A DNA stretch of 64,000 nt from Microbacterium sp. 70-16 (GTDB taxonomy: Bacteria; Actinomycetota; Actinomycetes; Actinomycetales; Microbacteriaceae). The notes under the pieces are model-generated. The model saw only the letters and a list, made by a program, of their open reading frames with translations. It was not told where the DNA came from and did no database searches. Position 1 is the stretch's first letter; every line of letters begins with the position of its first letter. Location: contig NZ_MKTQ01000028.1 of assembly GCF_001898315.1 (NCBI RefSeq), positions 60,832 through 124,831 on the forward strand, given 5' to 3'. A program made the translations under genes and the position numbers. Positions 41,235-52,402 of this stretch are shown here, in pieces.

Positions 41235-42986
41235 TCACACCCGGTCGACGGGCCCGATGACGGATGCCACGTACGCGCGCAGCGCCGGGTCGCACACGTA
41301 CACGAACGTCCCGCGCATGCCGCGCGTGAGCAGCACGCCGTAGATGTTCCGGATGAACGCGAGCAGGTCTTCGTCGGAGTAGACGATGCCGAGCTGCTTG
41401 TTGTTCTCCTTGCCCTTCTTGTCGCGGTACGACTCGCGATCGATGAACAGGCGACCGGTGTCGGCGTCGAACCTCAGATCGGGCCCGATGATGACGCCCG
41501 CGTAGTTCAGGTCGTACCCCTGCACCGTGTGGATCGACCCGACTTCGTCGATCGACGCACGACTGTTGATCCAGTCTTTCGTGGTGCTGTTCCACCGCAG
41601 CCGCACGCCGTCGAGTTCGATGTCGAAGGCATCCTTGTTCGTGTTGCTCTTCCACTCCCAGGCGTAGCCGGCGACGAGCCGCGCGAGGCCGTCGGCGGCG
41701 TTCCGCTGCAGGATTTCGCGCTGCATCGCGCCCAGGTCGTCGAACAGCCGCAGTTCGTAGTCGCCGAGATCCGGCCGCGACCCCGAGGTGACCTCGCCGC
41801 GCAGCAGCGCACGGACGAACGCCACGTAGTCGGCACCCGCGCGCACGCGCATCTGCGTCGTCAGCGGGTAACGGCGATGGGATGCCTGTGCACCCGCGAC
41901 CAGCGACCGCAGCGCGGCCTGCGGAAGGTCGGCGGGGCGCACCGTCTGCTCGGCATCCAGCAGGTAGATCTGGTGTGCGCTGCGGGAGCGGACCCAGTCG
42001 AGCTGTGTCTTCGCAGGGTCATCGACGCCGAAGAGCCGCTCGTTGATCGCCGCGAATCGCTTGTTGTTGATGCCCGACGACTGGTTCGCACGCTGGTTCA
42101 GCCGGTGCGTCTCGTCGACGATCAGGACGTCCCACGGCTCGTTCGACTCTCCGACCTCGAACGGCGTCACGACCTGCGCCGCACCGAGCCTGGGTGTCTT
42201 ACGGAACACCTGCCGGATCGACTCACGCAACGACTGCTGCGGCACGACGAAGCCGATCCGCAGTCCGGCGAGCAGCTCCCGGTTCTCGGGCACGAAGTAC
42301 TCGGCGAACATCGAGTCGGGTTCGATCTCGTCGACATCGTCGTGATCGCGGATGTCGGCAAGTAGCTTCATGAGGAAGATCGCGACGATCGTCTTCCCCG
42401 TGCCGGGATGCCCCTCGATGACGCTCGTCGACGCGGCTCCGGTCGCGAGATCCTCGAGCAGCCCGTCGACGATGTCTTCGACGGCGATCGCCTGTTCCGG
42501 CGTGAGCACCTTGAACGGCGACAGCTTGAAGAGGTCGCTGTTCTCGATCTCGGGGATGCTGCGCTGGAAGATCCCCTCGGCGCGCAGCTGCTCGAAGACC
42601 TCCGCGAAGCCCTCGCGATAGAGGTCGCGTTCGTAGTACTGCGCGTCGACGATGCCCTCGTTGCCGTTCATCACGGTGAACGCGCCATCGCCGGCAAGCC
42701 AGCGGATCAGGTGCGACTCGAGGTCGAGGCAGGCCGACTTGTTGAAGGTCTCGTCGATGACGACGCGCACGCTGCGGAAACCCGCCTTCGCAGGGCTGGC
42801 GAGATGTTGGCGCATGCGGGATGCCGCGTTGACGGTCTCGCCGACATAGACGGATGCCCCGTTCGTGGCATCCCCGCTGTCGAGCACGTAGACGACGGGC
42901 CAGTTGCGGCGATGCTCGCTGCCGCGCGCCCACGCCGACACCGCGTTGGCGTCGAAAGCGAGGCGTTCGATCTCAGAGGGCGTCAT
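41235..42986 (-). CDS. GIY-YIG nuclease / DUF2075 ATPase fusion
   Basis: This is a 583-aa protein with two parts. Residues about 28-105 (PVVYVLDSGD, SVYVGETVNAASRMRQHL) form a GIY-YIG-type nuclease domain. Residues about 170-575 match DUF2075, a superfamily-1-like helicase/ATPase with Walker A EGHPGTGKTI (about 190), Walker B VLIVDETHR and late motifs SIHTVQGYDLNYAGVI and LTRGMRGTFVY. It should act on DNA, coupling cutting to ATP-driven movement. It overlaps the upstream MazG-like gene by 14 bp. Its place in a methylase operon suggests defence; a repair role is the alternative. Confidence 0.87.
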   Translation of the reverse strand: MTPSEIERLAFDANAVSAWARGSEHRRNWPVVYVLDSGDATNGASVYVGETVNAASRMRQHLASPAKAGFRSVRVVIDETFNKSACLDLESHLIRWLAGDGAFTVMNGNEGIVDAQYYERDLYREGFAEVFEQLRAEGIFQRSIPEIENSDLFKLSPFKVLTPEQAIAVEDIVDGLLEDLATGAASTSVIEGHPGTGKTIVAIFLMKLLADIRDHDDVDEIEPDSMFAEYFVPENRELLAGLRIGFVVPQQSLRESIRQVFRKTPRLGAAQVVTPFEVGESNEPWDVLIVDETHRLNQRANQSSGINNKRFAAINERLFGVDDPAKTQLDWVRSRSAHQIYLLDAEQTVRPADLPQAALRSLVAGAQASHRRYPLTTQMRVRAGADYVAFVRALLRGEVTSGSRPDLGDYELRLFDDLGAMQREILQRNAADGLARLVAGYAWEWKSNTNKDAFDIELDGVRLRWNSTTKDWINSRASIDEVGSIHTVQGYDLNYAGVIIGPDLRFDADTGRLFIDRESYRDKKGKENNKQLGIVYSDEDLLAFIRNIYGVLLTRGMRGTFVYVCDPALRAYVASVIGPVDRV

Positions 42987-43293
42987 ACTTCGTGCTCCGC
43001 CCCTTCGCGCGCTCGACCGGGTACTTCTGCTCGGTGAGGGCGAGCTTGTCGAGCACGATCTCGTCGAGATCGACGCCGAGCCGCTCGGCGAGCAGGATGC
43101 AATATGTCACGACATCCGCGAGCTCTTCGCGCACGCGCGCCGGATCGGCGTCGTCGCTCCACTGGAAGCACTCCAGCAGCTCGGATGCCTCGATCGAGAT
43201 GCTCTTGGCGAGGTTCGCCGGCGTGTGGAACTGCCCCCACTCGCGCGCCCCGACGAACGCGGTCACCGCCTGCCTGACCCGTTCGCTCGTCAC
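42973..43293 (-). CDS. MazG-like nucleotide pyrophosphohydrolase
   Basis: The 106-aa helical protein has the MazG metal motif as EASELLE (about 31-37) and EELADVVTY (about 56-64), the four acidic residues that bind Mg in dNTP pyrophosphatases. It opens with ERVRQAVTAFVGAREWGQFHTPANLAKSI, standard for the short type. In MazG relatives the reaction is NTP to NMP and pyrophosphate. It lies between the two nuclease-helicase genes, 36 bp from the upstream one and overlapping the downstream one, so it could restrict nucleotides during a defence response. Confidence 0.88.
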   Translation of the reverse strand: MTSERVRQAVTAFVGAREWGQFHTPANLAKSISIEASELLECFQWSDDADPARVREELADVVTYCILLAERLGVDLDEIVLDKLALTEQKYPVERAKGRSTKYDAL

Positions 43294-43329
43294 CTCTGTG
43301 ACGCTACCAGCGGCCCTCGACGCCGCGGC

Positions 43330-45887
<2,558 letters not shown>

Positions 45888-45891
<4 letters not shown>

Positions 45892-47516
45892 TCGAACTCA
45901 CCGGCCCAGCTGACATCCTTAATGAAACGCGCCATGAACGCACGGTCCGCGGCCGAAAGCCCATACTTCACCGCGAGACGGTCATCGTCCCACCGTTCGG
46001 CGAAGTCCTGAGTCGGCGCAAGTGCGTACACAGATTTGGTGACATGCTGCGACACCCGCAGGAGGTTCACCATGAAGCGAAAGAACTGCGTCCCCATGTA
46101 AGACGCCGCGCTTCTCGCCGTCTCCGCATCTGCGAACGGCCCGACGACAAGGTAGGTCTCGCTGCACACATCCCCTGTGCCGACAACGATGGGCCGCGAA
46201 AGTACGAGGTGCGGGTAGTCGTCGCTACCGGGACTCGCATATGGCACGAAGAGCTTGACGGCGCCTATGAGCTCGCGCCCCACCTCGACTCGAGCAGGCT
46301 CGATGTAGTCGATCCCACCATTTCGGTACATTCGCAGGTATCCGGGTCGCGATGCACTTGCACCGCGCATCTTGGTGTCGAGCCCGAAGGGCTTCCTCGC
46401 ACTGACCAGCCGGCTGAACTGTCGGTCGGGAGGCAACGACAGGAGTCCGTCCGAAGCCGGCCGCTCAACGGCAACCACTTTCCGCAGGATATCGAGACCC
46501 TCGTTGTAGCGAACGAAAGTATCGAGCCCCGGCTCGAGCATTGGCCGGCTGGACGACGAAGTGATCCGACCGCCCTCGTGAGTGGTCACCTGCGTCGCAC
46601 CGGGGTGGTCACGGTCCCACAGGAAAACGCAGATGCCTCCTCGATTATTGACACCGGGGAAGACGTCGGTCGTGTCCGGATAATCCTGGAGTTGTCGAAT
46701 ACGGCCATCTCTGAGCATGCCAGCTCTGAACTCACCGAGCCCCTTGCCACCCGCGTACCATCGAGCGGGAATCACGAGAGAGAGGTAGCGCGGGTCCATG
46801 CTTCGCGCCTTCTCCACGAACTTGTCGTATATCGGCGCCGCACTAGAACCCGCGCCACCATCATCAAGCTGGTACGGCGGGTTCCCAATGATGACGTCGA
46901 ACTGCACGTCGGCTCCAAACATGCGTGCGAGCAGCGCCCGCGGATCGGTGGTGTGGATGAAGGCGTACGCGTGGGTCTCCAGCTCGTCGCCCCGCCCGTA
47001 GCCGCTCTTTCCGGCCCCGCAGTACGCGCACTTGTCGCCGGCCCAGGTGTGCTCGGTGCGCTCGAACCAGATGTTGCCCCAGTCGCGGTCGAAGCTCTTC
47101 GCGATGGAATGCTCGCCCGTGGCATCCTTCGAGCAATAGACACTGCGACGCGCGAGCAGTGCGGTGAGCTGCGTGATGCCGATGCCGTAGACCTGCCTCG
47201 TTAGGATGTGATCGACCCGTTCCTGTAGGTCGGGGATCACGTCGGCGAGACCGTCCGTGAGCCGCGCGGTGATCTCGCGCAGGAAGACGCCCGACTTGGT
47301 GAACGGGTCAAGGAAGGTGACGTCGGGGTTCTGCCAGATCGAGGCTCCGCCGTGGGCATCCGCCCAGGCATCCGCCACCGTGTCGAGCATCTGGTTCGCG
47401 AGCTCGGGAGGCGTGAACACCTCATCGTTCGAGAGGTTCGCGATGCAGGTCAGGACGTCGGGATTGTGCCCACGCAGCGCGAAGCTCGCCTGGCCTTCGA
47501 GAATGGGTGTCGTCAT
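45888..47516 (-). CDS. Eco57I-like N6-adenine DNA methyltransferase
   Basis: The 542-aa enzyme has an AdoMet-binding motif I as FLDPFTKSGVFLREI (about 70) and the catalytic motif IV IIGNPPYQLDDG (about 205), diagnostic for gamma-class N6-adenine methylases. A CAYCGAGKSGYG cysteine pair lies between them. The C-terminal 250 residues lack methylase motifs and should read the DNA target. ATG 47516 overlaps the upstream gene. It likely protects host DNA at the site cut by the downstream helicase-nuclease. Target sequence unknown. Confidence 0.9.
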
Positions 47517-48151
47517 TCGGTGCTCCCCAGCGCGATGTCGTCGACGGTCATGGCCGGATACGTGCGCACCGGCGTGAAGATCTCGTGCTCTTCGAAGGCG
47601 TCGAAAAGCGTCCCGGATGCCGCCGAGCGCTGCGTCAGCGCGTCGAAGCGGAAGTCGCGGCGCTGGTACTTTCCGCGCCCGAGGTAGCCCCACTCGGGGA
47701 AGACGATGGGCTCGCCCGTGGCATCCGTCATTGCGAGCGCGTCGCCCTGCACGATGTTCACCGCGAGCACCGCGCGTGCGGCGAGAACCAGCGAATCGGC
47801 TGGTTCAAGCTTTAGCACCCGGGCGAAAGTACCCTCGAGGTTCTCGCGGCACTCGGCAGCATTGTCGGCCAGCAGCTCGATGCCGTACACGCACATCAGC
47901 GCGAACAGGGCGTAGCGCCGCTTCTCGAAGGCGCTCTTGCCGTACCGCGTCTGCACCGCGGCGAGCTTGCGCTCGAGGATCGGCACGAGGAAGTTGCCCG
48001 ATCCACACGCCGGCTCGAGGAACCGCGAATCGATGCGCTCGGTCTCACCTTTGACGAGGTTGAGCATGTCGTCGACGAGCCAGCGCGGCGTGAACACCTC
48101 GCCGTGATCGGCCACGCGCTGGCGCGACTTCACCAGCTTCTCGTCCCCCAT
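47513..48151 (-). CDS. N6 DNA-methylase-like subunit, catalytic motif missing
   Basis: The 212-aa protein begins like N6-Mtase proteins (DHGEVFTPRWLVDDMLNLV) and has motif I as LEPACGSGNFLVPIL (about 46-60), so it should bind AdoMet. Where motif IV (NPPY/F) is expected, after VQGDALAM, it reads PIVFPEWGYLGRGKY with no NPP. It is much shorter than a complete methylase. It is either a non-catalytic subunit for the downstream Eco57I-like enzyme or a split remnant. It is the first gene of the operon and overlaps the next by 4 bp. Confidence 0.85.
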   Translation of the reverse strand: MGDEKLVKSRQRVADHGEVFTPRWLVDDMLNLVKGETERIDSRFLEPACGSGNFLVPILERKLAAVQTRYGKSAFEKRRYALFALMCVYGIELLADNAAECRENLEGTFARVLKLEPADSLVLAARAVLAVNIVQGDALAMTDATGEPIVFPEWGYLGRGKYQRRDFRFDALTQRSAASGTLFDAFEEHEIFTPVRTYPAMTVDDIALGSTE

Positions 48152-48182
48152 GCCACGGCCCTCCCGATCAGATCGAGCCTAC

Positions 48183-48219
48183 GGTACAAGTACCCGGGGA
48201 CATGCGCCCTGGTCAGGGC
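48183..48219. promoter_or_regulatory. two palindromes in the divergent control region
   Basis: The 93-bp gap between the methylase operon (minus) and the XRE regulator (plus) holds GGTACAAGTACC (48183-48194; perfect 5-bp arms) and GCCCTGGTCAGGGC (48206-48219; perfect 6-bp arms). Paired short palindromes between a restriction-modification operon and a small XRE gene are the layout expected for controller-protein (C-protein) operators. Confidence 0.5.
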
Positions 48220-48244
48220 AACCGGGAGCGCACACCCTTGATGG

Positions 48245-48514
48245 ATGCCCCGAGTCCCGTCTGCCGCAGCCGCCCACATCGGCGAGCAGATCCGCGCGAT
48301 CCGGGTGGGCTACTCGATGACGCACGACCAGCTCGCCGCGCGCACCGGCATCGACTCGTCGAACATCCGCAGCTACGAGAGCGGCCGCGCGATGCCCAGC
48401 GTCCACACCCTGATCCGCATCGCGGATGCCCTCGACACCGAGCCGGGCCGTCTGCTCGAGGGCGTCACCCTCGAGCAGTTCGACGGCGGCGTGAACGGGC
48501 GCCGCGCGGGCTGA
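48245..48514 (+). CDS. XRE-family regulator
   Basis: The 89-aa protein is essentially one Cro/C1-type helix-turn-helix: IGEQIRAIRVGYSMTHDQLAARTGIDSSNIRSYESGRAMPSVHTLIRIADALD, with the usual C-terminal LLEG. Its size fits a controller protein of a restriction-modification system. It is divergent from the methylase operon with palindromes between. A 14-residue unstructured tail (GGVNGRRAG) follows. Regulation of the defence operon is inferred from position; it could also be an unrelated repressor. Confidence 0.85.
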   Translation: MPRVPSAAAAHIGEQIRAIRVGYSMTHDQLAARTGIDSSNIRSYESGRAMPSVHTLIRIADALDTEPGRLLEGVTLEQFDGGVNGRRAG

Positions 48515-48636
48515 GTCGCCGCCTCCTCCCCAATCGCAGAACTCCGGGAGTTGTCCACCGATCACGGCGTCTGGCTGCCGCGGGCGTTGCGCGGCTGGCA
48601 GAGTCAGGGCATCCGGTTCACAATGGGGGCGTGTAC

Positions 48637-49107
48637 ATGTCGGTCGAACTGCTCGCGACGCTGATCAGCGCATTCACGCTGCTGCTCGGCTTCCTCGGCG
48701 TGATCGGCTGGCTAGCCAATCGCTTCGATCGCCAACTCGACGGGCTCGAGCAGAACCTCGGGGCGCGTATCGACAGACTCGACGCACGCATCGGCGGCGT
48801 CGAGCACAGCCTCGGGGCGCGCATCGACGGCGTCGAGCACAGCCTCGGGGCGCGCATCGACGGCGTCGAGACCAGGCTCGGAGCGCGGATCGACGGCGTC
48901 GAGACCAGGCTCGGAGCGCGGATGGACAAGCTCGACGCCCGCATCGACGGGGTCGAGCACAGTCTCGGGGCGCGCATGGACAAGCTCGACGCGCGCATGG
49001 ACAAGCTCGAGAACCGGGTTGACGAGGTCTACCGCGAGGTTGTCGAGGTCAAGATCGCCGTCGCCCGCATCGAGGGACCACCGCGGCACCTCGTGCTCAG
49101 CCGCTGA
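48637..49107 (+). CDS. membrane-anchored coiled-coil protein with 11-residue repeats
   Basis: The protein is 156 aa from ATG 48637 (GTG 48631 is also in frame). Residues about 3-25 (ELLATLISAFTLLLGFLGVIGWL) form one membrane anchor. The remainder is a continuous coiled coil made of LGARIDGVEHS/TR units of 11 residues, some extended by LDARI inserts, and a closing VDEVYREVVEVKIAVARIEG. Hendecad spacing gives a right-handed-tending coil. I cannot assign a function. The DNA repeat at 48757-49010 would make copy number prone to change. Confidence 0.8.
   Translation: MSVELLATLISAFTLLLGFLGVIGWLANRFDRQLDGLEQNLGARIDRLDARIGGVEHSLGARIDGVEHSLGARIDGVETRLGARIDGVETRLGARMDKLDARIDGVEHSLGARMDKLDARMDKLENRVDEVYREVVEVKIAVARIEGPPRHLVLSR
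48757..49010 (+). repeat. 33-bp tandem repeat within the coiled-coil gene
   Basis: The unit CTCGGGGCGCGCATCGACGG plus CGTCGAGCACAGC (33 bp, 11 codons) recurs about four times with near identity, then in 54-bp variants carrying a GACAAGCTCGAC insert. Identity between adjacent units is high enough for slipped-strand expansion or contraction in frame. Confidence 0.8.
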
Positions 49108-49160
49108 ATCGCGCGTGCACGGCCCGATAGGGCGGCCACACGTCGAACGAGCCTGCTTTT

Positions 49161-49243
49161 GGTCGCGCCGCGGGCGCTCAAGGAGCGCAAATGGCTCTGC
49201 GGCGGGCCAAAACCCAGCCATTTGCGCTCCTCGAAGCGCGACC
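49161..49243. repeat. nested palindromic element
   Basis: AGGAGCGCAAATGGCT (49181-49196) and AGCCATTTGCGCTCCT (49216-49231) are a perfect 16-bp inverted repeat around a GGCGGGCCAAAACCC centre. An outer pair, GGTCGCGC (49161-49168) and GCGCGACC (49236-49243), encloses it. It fills the convergent gap between the coiled-coil and Gfo/Idh genes and may also terminate transcription. Its CAAATGG-containing core recalls the element at 58622-58701. Confidence 0.7.
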
Positions 49244-49248
49244 CCGCG

Positions 49249-50379
49249 TCAGCGGGTGACAGCGAACGGGTCGAACCCCTCGGGCAGCAGCGGCACAGGC
49301 GCCACGGTGCTGGCGATGTCGAGCGTCGCGCCGGTCGCGGCGGATTCCTGCGCCGACAGCATGACGTCGAGCACGTGGTACCCGAGCTCGCCCGTCGCGA
49401 TGTGCGAGCGACCCTCATTCAGAGCGCGCGCCATGTCGAGCACGCCGAGGCCTCGGCCGACGACCGTGCCCTGCTGCTCAATCTCGATCCACTCCTGCGC
49501 ACCCCGATCGCCGTCGGTGATCGTGCCCACGGGCTTCACATACGCAATGCGCCCCTCGAACATGTTCGGGTCGGGCAGCACGATCGACCCCTCCGACCCG
49601 TGGATCTCGACAATCCCCGCGCGCTCGAGCGCCGAATCGAAGCTCAGCAGGTGCGTGCCGTGCTGTCCGCCGGCGAACGACGTCAGCACCTGCACGGTCG
49701 ACGGCACCTCAACCGGGAACGTCTCCCCCGCCCGCGGCCCGCTGCGGATCGTGCGCTCGAGCTGCGGCCGCGACCCCCGCGCGGCGACCGCGGCGATCGG
49801 TCCGAGCAGGCTCACGAGCGCCGAGAAGTAGTACGGCCCCATGTCCAGCAGCGGCCCGGCGCCTTCGGCGAACAAGAAGGCGGGCTCGGGATGCCAGGCA
49901 TCCGGCCCCTGCGTCTGAAACGTCGTCTGCACGAACAGCGGCGTCCCGATGACGCCGTCAAGGATCGCCCGCTTCGCCGTCTGGAACCCCGGCCCGAGCA
50001 GCGTGTCGGGCGCCGAGCCGATGCGCACACCCGCGGCATCCGCGAGCGCCAAGAGTTCCTGCACCGAGGCGCGGTCGAGGCCGATCGGCTTCTCGGTCCA
50101 CACGTGCTTTCCGGCCGCCACCGCAGCCTTCGACACCGCGACGTGCACCGCCGGGATCGTCAGGTTCACGACCAGTTCGACGTCGGGGTTACCCAGGACG
50201 TCCTCGGCGCCGCCCCACGACGGGATGCCGTGCTCTTCCGCCTTCGCGTGGGCGCGCTCGGGGATCAGATCGCCGACGGCGACGACCTTCACATCCGGAA
50301 AGGACGTCAGGTTCTCGAGGTAGGTCTGGCTGATGACGCCGGTGCCGATGATCCCGACGCCGAGGGGCCCACCGGTCAC
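49249..50379 (-). CDS. Gfo/Idh/MocA-family oxidoreductase
   Basis: The 376-aa NAD(P)-dependent dehydrogenase has a Rossmann start GVGIIGTGVISQTY (about 6-19) and the catalytic EKPIGLD (about 95-101). The C-terminal half is the alpha/beta substrate domain (FLFAEGAGPLLDMGPYYFSALVSLLG, with the usual DMGPYY). Family members oxidise or epimerise cyclic polyols and sugars. GTG 50379 overlaps the sugar-isomerase stop (GTGA); readings up to 50580 run into that gene. The pair probably handles an inositol-like or rare sugar, substrate undetermined. Confidence 0.9.
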   Translation of the reverse strand: MTGGPLGVGIIGTGVISQTYLENLTSFPDVKVVAVGDLIPERAHAKAEEHGIPSWGGAEDVLGNPDVELVVNLTIPAVHVAVSKAAVAAGKHVWTEKPIGLDRASVQELLALADAAGVRIGSAPDTLLGPGFQTAKRAILDGVIGTPLFVQTTFQTQGPDAWHPEPAFLFAEGAGPLLDMGPYYFSALVSLLGPIAAVAARGSRPQLERTIRSGPRAGETFPVEVPSTVQVLTSFAGGQHGTHLLSFDSALERAGIVEIHGSEGSIVLPDPNMFEGRIAYVKPVGTITDGDRGAQEWIEIEQQGTVVGRGLGVLDMARALNEGRSHIATGELGYHVLDVMLSAQESAATGATLDIASTVAPVPLLPEGFDPFAVTR

Positions 50380-51215
50380 GCGACGAACCCGCCATCCTTC
50401 AGGAACGCCAGGCTGGCCGCGACGTCGTCGAACACGTCGCCGGGCGCCCGGTCGTACTCGATGACGGCGTACCGGATGCCGCTGCCCGCCCGCAGCGCCG
50501 CCGCGAGCGGCACGTCTCCGGTGCCGGCGTGACGCTGGTCGAGGCTGTCCGATCCGAACTCCGGCGCGCCGGGCGCCCATGGGTTGGATGCCGGGACAAC
50601 ACCGTCCTTGACGTGCACGGCCGTGAGACGGTCGCCGAGGCGCGCGACGAGGGCCGGCACGTCCTGACCGCCGGTCAACGCCCAGAACAGGTCAAGCTCG
50701 AGCTGCACGCGCGGGTCGGCGAGCGACACGAAGCGCTCGTACGCGCTCTGCCCGTCGAAGCTCGCCACGAACTCCTGCGCGTGGTTGTGGTAGCCGACGC
50801 TCAGGCCGAATCCGGCGGCCGTTTCGACGAGCGCGTTGAGGCGCTCGGCGATGTCGGCGACGCCTTCTTCGGTGAGCCAGCGCTCGGGCGCGACGAACGG
50901 GTCGATCACGGTCTGGATGCCGATCTGAGCCGCCGCCTCGAACACGACCTCCGGCGCGGGCGTCGGGATCGAGCCGTCCGGCGTCCACAGTTCGTCAGTC
51001 AGCAGGGGCGCGTGACCCGTCGGGGATGCCAGGCCACTGGCATCCAGGGCCGCGCGAATCTCGTCGGGGCGGCCGACGAAATCGAACGCCTCGACCTTGC
51101 GCAGGCCGATCGCGGCGAGCTTGTCGAGCGAGCCCGGCATGTCGGCGGTGAACTCTCCCGCAAGCGAATAGAGCTGAACGGATGCCTCGGGCAGTGAGGC
51201 TGCGGGAAGGGTCAT
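50376..51215 (-). CDS. sugar phosphate isomerase/epimerase-like protein
   Basis: The 279-aa protein is a xylose-isomerase-like TIM barrel: SVQLYSLAGEF, GLSVGYHNHAQEF (metal/substrate His), QLELDLFWALTGG (metal Asp), LTAVHVKDG and YAVIEYDRAPGD (metal Glu). These map to the conserved metal-binding residues of IolE/hydroxypyruvate-isomerase relatives. The start at ATG 51215 has AGAAGGA upstream. It is the first gene of a two-gene unit with the Gfo/Idh/MocA enzyme. The 130 bp upstream hold no other feature. Confidence 0.88.
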   Translation of the reverse strand: MTLPAASLPEASVQLYSLAGEFTADMPGSLDKLAAIGLRKVEAFDFVGRPDEIRAALDASGLASPTGHAPLLTDELWTPDGSIPTPAPEVVFEAAAQIGIQTVIDPFVAPERWLTEEGVADIAERLNALVETAAGFGLSVGYHNHAQEFVASFDGQSAYERFVSLADPRVQLELDLFWALTGGQDVPALVARLGDRLTAVHVKDGVVPASNPWAPGAPEFGSDSLDQRHAGTGDVPLAAALRAGSGIRYAVIEYDRAPGDVFDDVAASLAFLKDGGFVA

Positions 51216-51345
51216 GGCACGTCCTTCTGTGTACGTCGACGTCACGGCAGCTGAGCCGTCACGACGCCGACGCTACCACAAAACTTCCGCTTGGAGGTTT
51301 GTTCTTCAGGAACCCCAGACGCCCGCGCGACCACGACGTGCTGAC

Positions 51346-51774
51346 TCAGGATCTCTCCCAGCTTTCGATGCCGCCCGGCACCACGTCGAAGAGCGGATGG
51401 GCCGTCGGCGTCGACAGCTGCCACCGCTGGGCGTCTTCTGGGCTGCGCGCGGCGAGTTTCGCACCGAGATGTGTCCATTCGTAGTCGATTTGCCCGGCGG
51501 TCACCGAGAGCCTCGGAGCCTCGGAGCCTGTCACAAGAATCCTGCTCTCATCGAAGCGATATCCTCGCGTCTTCGACTCTTGGTGAAGCCCATGCAAATA
51601 CCATCCGATCGCCGCCAGAGGGTTCGCGCTGTCGCGAAATCGGACGAGCTGCGGATGGTGCCGGTAGCCCTTCGTTCGACCGGCCAGCACGGCCTGAGCA
51701 AGCAGCGCCTCGCGCCATCCGGCGACCAGGCCCGCTCTATCCAAATGCGCAGGGTGCAGCGACCAGATTCTCAT
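51346..51774 (-). CDS. pyrimidine-dimer DNA glycosylase-like protein
   Basis: The 142-aa protein has the N-terminus MRIWSLHPAHLDRAGLVAGWREALLAQAVLAG and the segment GYRHHPQLVRFRDSANPLAAIGWYLHGLH, which define the family related to T4 endonuclease V that removes UV photoproducts. The usual catalytic Thr after Met is absent here; many bacterial relatives carry RIWSLHP instead. ATG 51774 overlaps the stop of the truncated MMPL gene by 4 bp. Longer readings to 52347 are out of frame with it. Confidence 0.85.
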   Translation of the reverse strand: MRIWSLHPAHLDRAGLVAGWREALLAQAVLAGRTKGYRHHPQLVRFRDSANPLAAIGWYLHGLHQESKTRGYRFDESRILVTGSEAPRLSVTAGQIDYEWTHLGAKLAARSPEDAQRWQLSTPTAHPLFDVVPGGIESWERS

Positions 51775-52283
51775 CGCGTCCCCCGTTCGGCATCCGGCAT
51801 CTTCGCGAGCTTCGACGGCCACCAGATCTTCGGTCCGATGTCGTAGGCAAGGGCCGGCACCAGCAGCGTGCGAACGACGAAGGTGTCCAGCAGCACCCCG
51901 AAGGCGACGATGAAGGCGAGCTGCACCAGGAAGAGGATCGGAAGCACCGAGAGCGCCGCGAAGGTCGCGGCGAGCACGAGGCCGGCAGAGGTGATGACCC
52001 CTCCGGTGACCGAAAGCCCTCGCAGAACCCCGCGCCTGGTGCCGTGGATGAGGGACTCCTCTCGCACGCGGGTCATCAGAAAGATGTTGTAGTCGATACC
52101 GAGTGCGACCAAGAAGATGAAGCCGAACAGCGGCACCGCGGGGTCCGCTCCCGGAAACTCGAAGATCCCGTTGAACACCAGTGCTGATACGCCCATCGCT
52201 GTGCCGAACGAGATCACCGTGGTCAGAATGAGCAGCCCGACGCACCACTCCGGGTGAGCGCGGCATCCCTGCAGCCCGTTCAT
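51771..52283 (-). pseudogene. MMPL transporter, C-terminal fragment fused to a foreign start
   Basis: From about residue 15 the 170-aa frame is the last membrane domain of an MMPL/RND transporter: TTVISFGTAMGVSALVFN, FIFLVALGIDYNIFLMTRVREE, GVITSAGLVLAATFAAL, FGVLLDTFVVRTLLVPAL, ending YDIGPKIWWPS. About 80% of a normal 700-900-aa protein is missing. The first 14 residues (MNGLQGCRAHPEWC) have no MMPL character and continue the overlapping small-ORF chain upstream, so the break near 52241 is a deletion joint. It retains five hydrophobic segments but is very unlikely to transport anything. Confidence 0.82.
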
Positions 52284-52402
52284 CGCTGCTCCGATTCCTC
52301 GGCAGCAGCAAGTTGTGCGGCGACGTACCGGGACATGGCTTCCTCAACGCACTCGTCGAACGTCGGGCGACCGGTCGCGGCCCCGGCGCCCCGCAGCGTC
52401 AT
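52280..52402 (-). CDS. 40-aa small protein in overlapping ORF chain
   Basis: Starts at ATG 52402 in an ATGA overlap with the ORF upstream and ends in an ATGA overlap with the MMPL chimera. The sequence TLRGAGAATGRPTFDECVEEAMSRYVAAQ continues as an acidic helix (LAAAEESEQR). No family recognised. Such chained tiny ORFs are typical of phage or integrative-element accessory regions. Confidence 0.5.
   Translation of the reverse strand: MTLRGAGAATGRPTFDECVEEAMSRYVAAQLAAAEESEQR

Noticed and set aside
48202..49107. One 301-codon frame joining the XRE region with the coiled-coil protein
   Set aside because: Its first half is out of frame with the XRE gene and Arg/Pro-rich; the real coding part begins at 48637.
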